In this document: one piece after another, positions 32,096 to 41,400 of the stretch
Numbering within the stretch: position 1 is the first letter of the stretch
How the letters are laid out: each line of letters begins with the position of its first letter
DNA from: Streptomyces inhibens
GTDB lineage: Bacteria; Actinomycetota; Actinomycetes; Streptomycetales; Streptomycetaceae
Length of the DNA stretch: 64,000 nt
Assembly: GCF_003389455.1 (NCBI RefSeq)
Contig: NZ_QUAC01000011.1
Coordinates: forward strand, 1-64,000
Direction of reading: 5' to 3'
Made by a program: the position numbers and the translations under genes
Notes under the pieces: generated by a model
What the model was told of the DNA's origin: nothing
Seen by the model: only the letters and a program-made list of their open reading frames with translations
The model's database searches: none

Positions 32096-33304
32096 GTGCC
32101 TGAAGTTACCGATCCATTGTTGGATCTTGTCAGGCGGCACCGAGAGCCCGTGGTCGTACAGACCGTCCGGTCGACCGTAGCCGCCGTGATCTCGTACGTC
32201 GTCGCACTGATGCTGAGCAGTGAACCGGCACCGCTGACCGCGCCGCTGACCGCACTGCTCGTCGTCCAGGTCACCCTGTTCGCGACCCTCACCACCAGCA
32301 TGCGCCGAGTGAACTCGGTGGTGGTCGGGGTGGTCATCGCCATCGGCTTCAGCTCGCTGGTGGGCCTGACCTGGTGGAGTCTGGGGCTGATCATCCTTGC
32401 GTCGCTGGTGATCGGCCGTTTTGTACGGGCCGGTGAGTTCGTTCCCGAGGTGGCGATCAGCGCCATGCTGGTGCTGGGGGTGACGACGACGCGGGTGGCC
32501 GCGACGGCCTGGGACCGGGTGCTGGAGACGCTGATCGGGGCGGCTGTCGGGCTGCTGTTCAACGTTCTGTTCGTACCCCCGGTGTGGGTGCAACCCGCCA
32601 GTGAGGCCATCGAGGGGCTCGCCCGCCGGATGCGGGATCTGCTGCTGGCTCTCGGCGACGAGGTGCGCGGTCACACCCCCGTGGCGGAGGCCGCTGCCCG
32701 GCTGCACGAGGCGCGCCAGCTGGATCATGACATCGTCCAGGTGGACGCGGCTCTCCGGCAGGCGGAGGAAAGCCTCCGGCTCAACCCTCGGGTCAGGGAG
32801 GGCCTGCTGTACCGCGTGGTGCTGCGCACCGGTCTGGACGCCTTGGAGATCTCTGCGGTCGTGTTGCGTACGGTGTGCCGCACGCTGACCGATCTTGCCA
32901 AGGCGCGCACGGAGGAGCCGCTCTTCCCCGCGGAGACCGCCACCGCCTTGCGGGAGCTGTTCACACATATGGCCCGTGCGGTCGAGAGCTTCGCCGTGCT
33001 GATCACGACGCAGGTCACCACCAACGCCGACGAGGCGGAAGATCAGCTCGTCAAGGAGCTGGCCGCCAGCCGCGCCGGCCGCGAGATCGTCGCGCATCTG
33101 CTCCTCGACGGCGTACAGGAGCACCCGCGCCAGTGGCAGCTGCACGGAGCGCTGCTGGCCGAGATCGACCGGATCCTGGACGAGCTGGAGGTGGAGAAGC
33201 GGTCCGAACGGCTGGTGGAGGAACTGGACCGGCAGTCCCGTGAGCAGCGGGAGAAGTACCCGCTGGTGGAAAAGCTGCGAGGCCGGCTGCGGATCGGGCG
33301 GTAG
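32096..33304 (+). CDS. FUSC/aromatic acid exporter family membrane protein
   Basis: A 402-residue protein. The N-terminal part has six hydrophobic segments starting VQTVRSTVAAVISYVVALMLSSEPAPLTAPLTALLVVQVTLFATLTTSMRRV, the pattern of the FUSC/ArAE (aromatic acid exporter) superfamily. After it, residues about 170-400 form a long helical cytoplasmic region with a charged coiled-coil end. The frame extends 51 codons upstream, but GTG 32096 follows GGGGGAGGAAACCAG and starts the homologous region. Substrate unknown. It ends 4 bp from the convergent hypothetical gene. Confidence 0.85.
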   Translation: MPEVTDPLLDLVRRHREPVVVQTVRSTVAAVISYVVALMLSSEPAPLTAPLTALLVVQVTLFATLTTSMRRVNSVVVGVVIAIGFSSLVGLTWWSLGLIILASLVIGRFVRAGEFVPEVAISAMLVLGVTTTRVAATAWDRVLETLIGAAVGLLFNVLFVPPVWVQPASEAIEGLARRMRDLLLALGDEVRGHTPVAEAAARLHEARQLDHDIVQVDAALRQAEESLRLNPRVREGLLYRVVLRTGLDALEISAVVLRTVCRTLTDLAKARTEEPLFPAETATALRELFTHMARAVESFAVLITTQVTTNADEAEDQLVKELAASRAGREIVAHLLLDGVQEHPRQWQLHGALLAEIDRILDELEVEKRSERLVEELDRQSREQREKYPLVEKLRGRLRIGR

Positions 33305-33308
33305 GCGT

Positions 33309-33590
33309 CTACAGCGATGACACCTCAGCGTCCCGTGCGAGCTGCAGGCCCGCTGCGGCGAGGAAGTCGGCGAGTTCGATGGTGCCGCCGCCGGTGCCGT
33401 CGTCCCACTCGGTCACGAGCGCGGACTCATCCGCGTCCCAGGTGTCGATGTCGTCGCTGGGATATTGCTCGACGCAGCCGACGCCGCGCCGATAACGGAG
33501 GTACAGGTACTGGCCGGCGGTCGTCCATGCGTCCCACTGCGACGGGTAGGCCGAGCAGGTCTGCACCACGCGGGCGAGAGTGAGATGCAC
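33309..33590 (-). CDS. Small acidic hypothetical protein
   Basis: A 93-residue acidic protein rich in Asp, Glu, Trp and Tyr (AGQYLYLRYRRGVGCVEQYPSDDIDTWDADES). No family assigned. The GTG start at 33590 has GGGGGA close upstream. It is convergent with the FUSC gene and divergent from the alcohol dehydrogenase gene. The sequence is protein-like, with no low complexity and balanced hydrophobic residues, so I consider it real. Confidence 0.65.
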   Translation of the reverse strand: MHLTLARVVQTCSAYPSQWDAWTTAGQYLYLRYRRGVGCVEQYPSDDIDTWDADESALVTEWDDGTGGGTIELADFLAAAGLQLARDAEVSSL

Positions 33591-33791
33591 GTGGTCCCCC
33601 GGGTGCTACCAACTGAGCATGCTGCTGCCAACTGCGTATTGCGTCGGCGGAGAGTTTGTCAGAAGCGGTGGGGTGGGTGGGGCGGCCGGCAGTCCCCAGC
33701 GGCGTAACGAGGGGCGGCCGCAACCCCGCACGTCCCACCCCACCCCAGGACACCATTTGTCCGCCCACCCGGTGCGCGCCATTCTGGACCC

Positions 33792-34820
33792 ATGCGATCG
33801 GTTTCCGGCCCGGATGCAGTGTCCGGCTGGGTCGTTCGGCGGCCTGGTCCGATTGCCTCCGGCCCGTTGGTGTCCGTGCGGCGTCCCGCTCCCGAACCGG
33901 GCCCCGATGATCTGCTGCTCACGGTCGAGGCCTGTGGGGTGTGTCGTACGGATCTGCATCTGGCGGAAGGGGATCTGGCCCCGCGCCGGCCGTCGACCGT
34001 ACCGGGGCATGAGATCGTCGGGCGCGTGGTCGCCGCCGGCGCGGCGGTCACCCGGTTCCGCGTCGGTGACCGGGCCGGCGGGGCCTGGCTGCGCGGTACC
34101 TGCGGTGTCTGCCCCTACTGCCGTGCGGGCCACGAGAATCTCTGCCCGGCATCCCGGTACACCGGCTGGGACGCCGACGGCGGCTTCGCCGATGCCGCGC
34201 TCGTCCCCGCGGACTACGCCTATCCCCTCCCCGACAGCGAGAGCGCCACGCGGCTAGCGCCGCTGCTGTGTGCCGGGATCATCGGCTACCGGGCGCTGCG
34301 CCGCAGTGCGCTGCCGCCCGGCGGCAGGCTCGGCATCTACGGGTTCGGGGCCTCGGCGCATCTGGCCGCGCAGGTCGCGCTGGCCGAAGGGGCGACCGTT
34401 CACGTACTGACCCGGTCCGCGCAGGCGCGAGAGCTCGCCCTCGACCTGGGGGCGTCCTCGGCCGGCGGCGCCTACGACCCCCCGCCCGAACCGCTGGACT
34501 CGGCGATCCTCTTCGCGCCGGTCGGCGATCTGGTGCCGGTGGCGCTGGCGGCGCTGGACCGTTCGGGAACCCTCGCCATCGCCGGTATCCACCTCACCGA
34601 CGTTCCCACGCTGAACTATCAGAGCCATCTCTTCTACGAGCGGAACCTGCGCAGCGTGACCTCAAACACCCGGGAGGACGGCCGCGCGTTCCTGGAGACC
34701 GCGGCGCGGATCGGGATCCAAGTCACCGTGAGCCCCTATCCGTTGAGCCGCGCTCCGCAGGCGCTGGAGGACCTGGCGGCCGACCGGGTCCAGGGTGCCG
34801 CGGTACTGGTGCCCGGGTGA
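33792..34820 (+). CDS. Zinc-dependent alcohol dehydrogenase family protein (MDR)
   Basis: A 342-residue medium-chain dehydrogenase. The catalytic zinc site is [10 protein letters not shown] with the following GHEIVGRVV. The structural zinc loop has four Cys ([17 protein letters not shown]). The cofactor domain has the fingerprint [17 protein letters not shown]; the last Gly of GxGxxG is Ala. Members oxidise alcohols or reduce aldehydes with NAD(P). No linked pathway is visible. The start at ATG 33792 follows a short divergent region. Confidence 0.92.
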   Translation: MRSVSGPDAVSGWVVRRPGPIASGPLVSVRRPAPEPGPDDLLLTVEACGVCRTDLHLAEGDLAPRRPSTVPGHEIVGRVVAAGAAVTRFRVGDRAGGAWLRGTCGVCPYCRAGHENLCPASRYTGWDADGGFADAALVPADYAYPLPDSESATRLAPLLCAGIIGYRALRRSALPPGGRLGIYGFGASAHLAAQVALAEGATVHVLTRSAQARELALDLGASSAGGAYDPPPEPLDSAILFAPVGDLVPVALAALDRSGTLAIAGIHLTDVPTLNYQSHLFYERNLRSVTSNTREDGRAFLETAARIGIQVTVSPYPLSRAPQALEDLAADRVQGAAVLVPG

Positions 34821-34918
34821 CACCGAGTGACACCGGATGGCATCGTCCGACACCGGCTGACCGGGAACGATCCCTCCGTTCTGCTGTCGTGACCGCCGAT
34901 GATCGGCACAATGAGTGT

Positions 34919-35305
34919 GTGCCAAATCTCTCTGAATTCAGCCTTGCTGACGGAACGTCAATCCGGCTGGAACTCGCTCCGACCGGCTCCGCACCCCTCC
35001 CCCCGGCGCAGCCCGCCCCCGACGATCTTCCGGACGGTATGGGCCCGACCGTGCCGGTGGCCCGCGGGGGCGGCGCGGCGGCCGGCGCGAGCGCCGTCGC
35101 GGCGATGCGCAGCACGCTGCGTCCGCTCGGGCCGTTGCTCCAGGAGATCCACGACGCGGTCATCGCCTCCGAACGGCCACCGCACGAGATGTCGGTGCAG
35201 TTCGGGGTGCAGGTCGGCCAGGACCTCAAGCTCGGCATCGTCGGGGCCAACGGCCACGCGAGTCTGACGATCACGGCGACCTGGCAGCCGCAGCGGGCGG
35301 AGTGA
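34919..35305 (+). CDS. Trypsin-co-occurring domain (Trypco1)/CU044_2847-like protein
   Basis: First gene of the VMAP cassette, 128 residues. The pattern of an N-terminal strand (LADGTSIRLEL), a central helix (LRPLGPLLQEIHDAVIAS) and C-terminal strands (MSVQFGVQVGQDLKLGIVGANGHASLTITATW) matches Trypco1 proteins, which co-occur with trypsin-like peptidase domains in actinobacterial conflict systems and may act as peptidase partners or substrates. GTG 34919 is the start. Its stop overlaps the start of the peptidase gene (TGATG), so the two are translationally coupled. Confidence 0.85.
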   Translation: MPNLSEFSLADGTSIRLELAPTGSAPLPPAQPAPDDLPDGMGPTVPVARGGGAAAGASAVAAMRSTLRPLGPLLQEIHDAVIASERPPHEMSVQFGVQVGQDLKLGIVGANGHASLTITATWQPQRAE

Positions 35306-37485
35306 TGGGCTGGTTCCGCGCCATACCAGGCGCCACCCCGGGCACCGGATCGGACGCCACCGATCCGGCGGACCCGCGATTCCGGGTGGCGTCGGTGCTC
35401 GATACGAGGGACGGCAAAACGGCGGGCGCGGGCCTCGTACTGGCACCGCATCACCTGCTCACCTGCGCCCATGTCGTCAACGACGCGCTCGGGAAGGAGC
35501 TCTTCGACGGAAGCCGGCCGGATGGGGCCACGCTGCGGGTGCAGGTGCACGGGCCGGCCGGTGCGCAGGTGCACGAAGCGCGGCCCGTCCACTGGATCCC
35601 GCCCCGCCGGCTCGACGGATCGGACGGCGCGCCCGGCCGCGGCGAACTGGAATGGGCCGGCGATCTGGCGGTCCTCCGATTCATCACCGAGTTATCCGCC
35701 CCGGCGCCGCCGGAGTTCCGGCCGATGCGCATGGGGCACTCCGTACGCGCCTGGCACGGCAGCGCGCTGACCGGCTCGTACGCGGATGTCCGGGTGAAGT
35801 CCTGCGACGGCCGTATCGGCTACATGGACGGCACGCTCTCCGGTATGGCGATCGGGCCCGCCTACAGCGGCGGCCCCCTGTGGTCGGATGCCGACGGCGC
35901 GGTCGTGGGACTCGTGGCGGCCTGTGTGCTGCCGCCCGTCGACCCGGCATCGGGCTGCGCGCTGCCCTACGACTCCCGGCACATCACCCGCCGCAGTTGG
36001 GGCATCCCCTGGCAGCGCGTCGAGGAAGAGCTGCGCGCGGTGGGCGCCGGCGCCCTCCTCGACCCGCCGGCCGCCGACCACGACCCGGCCCAGGCCGTCC
36101 TCGCGGACCTGATGGCCAATATCCTTCCCGCGCCGATGTTCCGGGCCGACTACGCCAGGGCGGTCGCCGAACGCTGCGGCCTCGGACACCCCACGGACGG
36201 ATCCGCCCCCAGCCCGGAGGAGTTCGCGCGGCTGTTGGTGACCGAGGAGCGGGCGTTGGCCGCGCTCACCGAGGCCCTGCGCTCCAGGGACCCGGGCGCC
36301 GTCTCCGCACTCATCGCCGCGGCGAAGCTTTCCGCCGTGCCCCGGCTGCTGTCGCCCCGGGAGCACGACCGACTGCTCGCCCTCCTCGCAGACCTGCCCG
36401 GCGATATCGCGGACCAACTGCCCGAAGCCGTACGGGCCGCGCTGCCCCTGGTCGCGGAGCTCCCCTACGACGCCCCGTTCACCGAACTCCTCGACCGGCT
36501 GGAACAGCTCTCCGGCGACAGCCGCTCGGGGCCGGGGGAACTTCGCGTACCCGGACTGCTGCGGGCGGTCGAATACGCGGCGGTGCTGTGTCCCGCGCCG
36601 GAGCGCGCCCGGCTGCGGCTGTGGGCCGACGGCGTCGCCGCCCGTCTCGGTATCCCCGCGTCCTCGCTGCGCGAACGCCGTGCCGACGCCGACGAATGGA
36701 TGCTCGGACGGCGCCGGCGCACCCGGCCGCCACGCCTGTTGGTGCACTTGGTGAAGACCGGGGCGGACGCCTTCCGGCTGCGCATCTGGAGCGACGACGG
36801 CACCGGTCCGCACCGCGCGCCGACCGAGACCGACCGCCAGTACACCGCCGCGGAGACCGCCGAGGCGGTGCTCCGGGTCCTGGAACGGCTCTGCCGGTCC
36901 GCACCCGAAGGGACCCGGCCGGTCGTCGAGGTCCTGCTCGACCGCGACAGCCTCGAACTCCCCGTGGACGAGTGGGAGTTCGCCGACCAGGACGGCCTGA
37001 TCCCGGGCGTGCTGGGTGCGGAGTACGCCCTGGTGGTGCACTGCCCGGAACTCCTGCGCCGCAACGAGCGTTTTCTCTCCGACTGGCGCCACCGCTGGGA
37101 GCATCTGGAATCCTCCTGTCCCCTCCACATCACCGGCTCGTCCACCGGAGTGCGTGAGGTGTACGGCAAGTTGCTCGACCGACGCGACGCCGCCCGGGTG
37201 TCGGTGGAGGTGTCCGCACGGGTCCGGGTGGAGATCATCCAGGTGTGTCTGGCCATGGGCGTACCCGTCGTGCTGTGGGACCGCGGCCCGGCCCACGACG
37301 CCTCGCACGCCGTCCGTCAGGTGTCGGGCGCCCCGGCCCGCGCCCTGCCCGAGCAGGTCCGTTCCTACCGCGCCAAGACCCTCCACCAGCCGGCCGCCCA
37401 CCCGGGCAGACCCGTACTCGCCTGGGCCGACCCCGACCGCACCCTGCCCGAACTCCAGCTTTCCGAACCCACGGAGCTCTTATGA
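35305..37485 (+). CDS. Trypsin-like serine peptidase - VMAP-C fusion protein
   Basis: A 726-residue protein with three regions. Residues about 25-215 are a trypsin-like peptidase with an apparently intact triad: His in LLTCAHVV (about 56), Asp in WAGDLAVLRF (about 120) and Ser in AYSGGPLW (about 188). Residues about 250-460 are helical and match the VMAP middle region in position. Residues about 475-715 match VMAP-C (vWA-MoxR-associated protein), with LELPVDEWEF and VPVVLWDRGP. VMAP is the central component of known VMAP-MoxR-vWA conflict systems. The start is ATG 35305 or GTG 35302. It overlaps the MoxR gene by ATGA. Confidence 0.92.
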   Translation: MGWFRAIPGATPGTGSDATDPADPRFRVASVLDTRDGKTAGAGLVLAPHHLLTCAHVVNDALGKELFDGSRPDGATLRVQVHGPAGAQVHEARPVHWIPPRRLDGSDGAPGRGELEWAGDLAVLRFITELSAPAPPEFRPMRMGHSVRAWHGSALTGSYADVRVKSCDGRIGYMDGTLSGMAIGPAYSGGPLWSDADGAVVGLVAACVLPPVDPASGCALPYDSRHITRRSWGIPWQRVEEELRAVGAGALLDPPAADHDPAQAVLADLMANILPAPMFRADYARAVAERCGLGHPTDGSAPSPEEFARLLVTEERALAALTEALRSRDPGAVSALIAAAKLSAVPRLLSPREHDRLLALLADLPGDIADQLPEAVRAALPLVAELPYDAPFTELLDRLEQLSGDSRSGPGELRVPGLLRAVEYAAVLCPAPERARLRLWADGVAARLGIPASSLRERRADADEWMLGRRRRTRPPRLLVHLVKTGADAFRLRIWSDDGTGPHRAPTETDRQYTAAETAEAVLRVLERLCRSAPEGTRPVVEVLLDRDSLELPVDEWEFADQDGLIPGVLGAEYALVVHCPELLRRNERFLSDWRHRWEHLESSCPLHITGSSTGVREVYGKLLDRRDAARVSVEVSARVRVEIIQVCLAMGVPVVLWDRGPAHDASHAVRQVSGAPARALPEQVRSYRAKTLHQPAAHPGRPVLAWADPDRTLPELQLSEPTELL

Positions 37486-38435
37486 ACCCCGAACCCACCG
37501 CCGATTGGCGGCTGTTCCAGGGAGACGGCACGCAGCGGCGGGTCACCCTGCCGCAGGCTCCGCCCTGGCGGCGGTTCGGTGGGTCCCGGCGTGGTGCTGC
37601 CGGGCCGCTGCCGTATCTGATCGCTCCGCAGCATGCCGATGTGGTCAATGCGGCGCTCCATCTGCGCAGGCCGCTGCTGGTCACCGGGCCGGCCGGGACC
37701 GGCAAGTCGTCGCTGGCCCGGGCGATCGCGCATGAGCTGGATCTCGGCGAGGTGCTGCGCTGGCCGGTGAACAGCCGGGCCACTGTGCAGGACGCGCTGT
37801 ATCGGTACGACGCCATCGGCCGGCTGCGGGAGACCACGCTCAGCCGTGACCGTGGCGAGGTGGAGCCGTCCATCGGGAGCTTTGTCCGGCTCGGGGCGCT
37901 GGGTACCTCCCTCGTGCCGGGTCCGCGGCCGCGGGTGCTGCTCGTCGATGAGCTCGACAAGGGTGATGTCGATCTGCCCAACGATCTGCTGACCGTGTTC
38001 GAGGAGGGTGTCTTCGAGATCCCGGAGCTGGCCCGGCTGCCCGAGTCGCAGTCGGTCGTACAGGTTCTGGCGGCCGACTCCAACGACCTGGTCACGGTGG
38101 AGCGGGGCAAGGTGCTGTGCACCGAGTTCCCGGTCGTGGTGATCACGAGCAACGGGGAGCGGGATTTCCCGCCCGCCTTTCTGCGCCGCTGTATCCGGCT
38201 GGATCTGCCCACGCCGGACGAGGAGCGGCTGCGGGCGATCGTGGCGGCCCATCTCGGTGACGGCGCGCTGGTCGGCGTGGAGGATCTGCTGCGGTCGTTC
38301 CTCCAGCGTCGTGGCCCGGGCGAGCTCGCGACGGACCAGTTGCTGAACGCCGTCTTCCTGCGGGCCGGGGGCGTCGATCTGGATGCGGACGGACTGCTGG
38401 ACGCCGTACTTCATCAACTGGGCGGGACTGTCTGA
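37482..38435 (+). CDS. MoxR-type AAA+ ATPase
   Basis: A 317-residue MoxR-family AAA+ ATPase. Walker A is GPAGTGKSS (residues 69-77), Walker B VLLVDELDK (Asp156-Glu157), sensor 1 ITSNGERDFP and a downstream arginine-finger region FLRRCIRLDLPTPDEER. MoxR proteins act as chaperone-like ATPases that work with vWA proteins, which matches the gene downstream. The start overlaps the VMAP gene stop (ATGA), and the next gene follows by 3 bp. Confidence 0.95.
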   Translation: MNPEPTADWRLFQGDGTQRRVTLPQAPPWRRFGGSRRGAAGPLPYLIAPQHADVVNAALHLRRPLLVTGPAGTGKSSLARAIAHELDLGEVLRWPVNSRATVQDALYRYDAIGRLRETTLSRDRGEVEPSIGSFVRLGALGTSLVPGPRPRVLLVDELDKGDVDLPNDLLTVFEEGVFEIPELARLPESQSVVQVLAADSNDLVTVERGKVLCTEFPVVVITSNGERDFPPAFLRRCIRLDLPTPDEERLRAIVAAHLGDGALVGVEDLLRSFLQRRGPGELATDQLLNAVFLRAGGVDLDADGLLDAVLHQLGGTV

Positions 38436-38438
38436 GCG

Positions 38439-41400
38439 ATGACGGGGGGATCGGAGCGGCTGGGGGAGGTACTCGCGGTGTTCGCGGGTGCCGGCGTCGA
38501 GCTGGACCGGCACTCGCTGCTCGATGCGCTCTGGCTGGCCGGCCGGCTGCCCACGGGGCAGGACACGGCGCCTCTTGCCCGGGCGTTATGTGTCGGTCAT
38601 GAGGCCGCGGATGCCGGGGACCTGGGGGATCCGCCGCCGCCCGTGCCGGACGACGGCGCCGTGACGGAGGCGGAACCGCCCGACGTACTGCCGCTGGACA
38701 ACCTCGGCGGTGATCTGCATGCCGCGCCGGCGCCCGCCACGGCTCCGCGCCCGCGGCGGCCCGAATATCCGCTGCCCCCGAAGAACAGTGCGGCGGTACC
38801 GCTGCGGGTTCCGGAGAACAAGGCGCTCCTCGGGGAGCTGGGCATCGGCCGGGCGCTGCGCCCGTTGCGGCAGCGCCGGGCCCATACCCGTCTTCAGGAG
38901 TTCGACGAGGCGGCGACGGCCGCCGCGCTCGCCGAGAGCGGGCTGCCCGACGTCGTGCTGCGTCCCGGGCACGAGCGGTGGCTCGATCTGGCGCTCGTGG
39001 TGGACGACGGTATGTCGATGCTGTTGTGGCGGCGGCTCGCCGTCGAGTGGCGGACGATGATGCAGCGGATCGGCGCGTTCCGGGTGGTGCGGGTGCACGG
39101 TCTGGACACCCGCGGTCCCGATGCTCCGTTGTTGCGCGGCCGCCCGTTCGACCCGAATACGACCTCGCTGCCGCCGGCGGTGCTGGCCGATCCCTCGGGC
39201 CAGACGCTGGTTCTGCTGTTGAGCGACGGTATGGGCGCCGCCTGGCGGGACGGGCGGATGCACCGGGTGCTGAGGCGCTGGGCGGCGAACGGGCCGGTGG
39301 CCGTGTTGCATGCGCTTCCGCGGCGGCTGTGGGGAGGCTCGGGAATCCGGGCCGACCGCTGGCGTGTGACCACGCGTCGGCGCGGGGCCGCGGGGGGCTC
39401 GTGGACGGTCAGCGATCCGGTGCTGCCGGCCGAACTCGCGCCGTTCAACGGGCTGCCGGTGCCGGTGCTGGAGGCGTCCGCGGGCCCCGTGTCGGTGTGG
39501 TCGCGGTTGCTCGCCTCGACCGGTGGCACGGTCCAGCTCCCGTTGTTGCACGCCCCGGCGGGACGGGCCGCCGTCCCGCTCGGTGACGACCCGGAGGGGG
39601 TACGGCGGTTCCGTGACGCGGCCTCGCCCGAGGCGTACCGGCTGGCCGCCCATATCGCGGCGGTCGCGCCCGTTTCCGTGCCGGTGATGCGGCTGGTGCA
39701 GTCCGCGGTGCCGTGGTCCGCCGACACCGCCCATCTGGCGGAGGTGTTCCTGGGCGGTCTGATGCAGCCCGTCGAGGCGCCGGTGGCCGGTCCGCTGCGC
39801 GACCAGCACCGGATCTTCGACTTCGCGGAGGGGGCCAAGTCGGCGCTGCTGGACGCCGTCTCCACGCCGGAACTGCTGCGTACCGGCCGGCACATCGGTC
39901 GCCGTCTGGAGCAGCTGGCGGGACGCTCCCCCGATTTCCCCGCTTGGCTTGCGCATCCGGACGGCATGGATCGTCTGCCGACCGGTTCGCGCGCGTTCAC
40001 CTCGGTGGAGCGGCGGCTGATGGCCCGGCTCGGTGCCTCGGTGCAGGTGGCGCCGTCGGACGAGGACGATACGGAGTTCGCGGGTCCCGACGGCTGGCGT
40101 CCGCTCACGGCCCGCGATCCGCGCCGGCTGGGCCCGTACACGCTGCACGGCCGGCAGCCGGGCGCGCGTTCCCTGGTCTATCTGGGCCGCGACCGTCACG
40201 GCAACGAGGCCGCGCTGCGCGTGATCCGGCCGGGTGCGCCGGACGAGGCGCGGGCGCTGCTGGCCACCGAGGCGGAGGCGCTCGGGCGGATGGCCGGGCA
40301 GTACGCGCCGCTGCTGCTGGGCACGGGTGTGCACGACGATCCGCCGTGGATCGCCATGCAGCTCTACCGTCCTTCCGGGCAGGACGAGGGCGGGCCGCCG
40401 CCGCAGCTGAGCAGCATCCTGCGGCCGGACGCGGCCTCTCATCTGCGGCGGGACACGCTGCTGTCGATCGCTTACGGATGGCATCTCGCGAGCGCGGTCA
40501 ATCTGTGCCATCTCAAGGGGCTGGTGCTGCCCGAGCTGACGCCGCAGAGCGTCCATGTCGTGGGCCGTTCGCTGATGCTGACCGGCCTGGGGCGGTGCGG
40601 CATCGACGGGCGCTTCCGGGCCCGGGGGGCGGAGGCGGTCCCCACCATGGCGGACAACGTCGAGTCGCTGGGGCAGATTCTGCGCAGGCTCGGGGACAAG
40701 CACCGGGCGCCGCAGTCGGCGGAGGGCGGGGACATGGCGCTGTGGCAGGGCGACACCTGGCGTCCGTTGCGGGACATCGTCACCGCGTGTCTGTCGGAGG
40801 ATCCGCGGCAGCGTCCGACGGCGGGTGAGGTCGCCGAGGGCTTCGCCCGTTACGTGCCGCTGGCGACGGAGCTGCGGGCGGGTGACGGCGCGGCCGACGG
40901 GGGTGCGGGAGACGGGGACGGTGCATCGGGCGCCGCGCGCTTCTCGTTCCGCCCGGGTCCGCAGATCCCGCTGGACGACGGTTCGGCGGAGCCTGCCGAG
41001 GAGGCGGCGCAGCCGCTGCGGGGCGGTGGCCTGGCTCCGCGGCTGGGGCTGCGGCGGGCCGGACCCGAGCAGCAGCGGAAGTGGGAACTGATCCGTGCCC
41101 GCCTGGGCTTCAGCTATCGGGCCACGGTCGTCGGGGTGGACGCGGGCGTGGGCCGGAGCACGGTCACGATTGCGCTCGGGTCGCTGCTGGCGGCCGCCCG
41201 CGGTGGCCGGGTGATCGCGGTCGACGCGGGGTACGCGGTCGGTGAGCTGGCCGGCAGGCTGAATCTCGGCGGCTCCGCGGGCCTGCGCCGTGATCTGCTG
41301 CGCGCGTTGCCCTCGGTCGGTTACGACGATGTGCTGCGCCACACCTTGGACGGCCCGTCAGGGCTGCGCGCGCTCACGCACGGCCTCGGCCGCACCACCC

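Noticed and set aside
38586..41342. 918-codon minus-strand open frame opposite the SAV_2336/pseudokinase gene
   Set aside because: Shadow frame: product is Arg/Gln/His-rich without fold signature, whereas the plus-strand protein shows recognisable domains.
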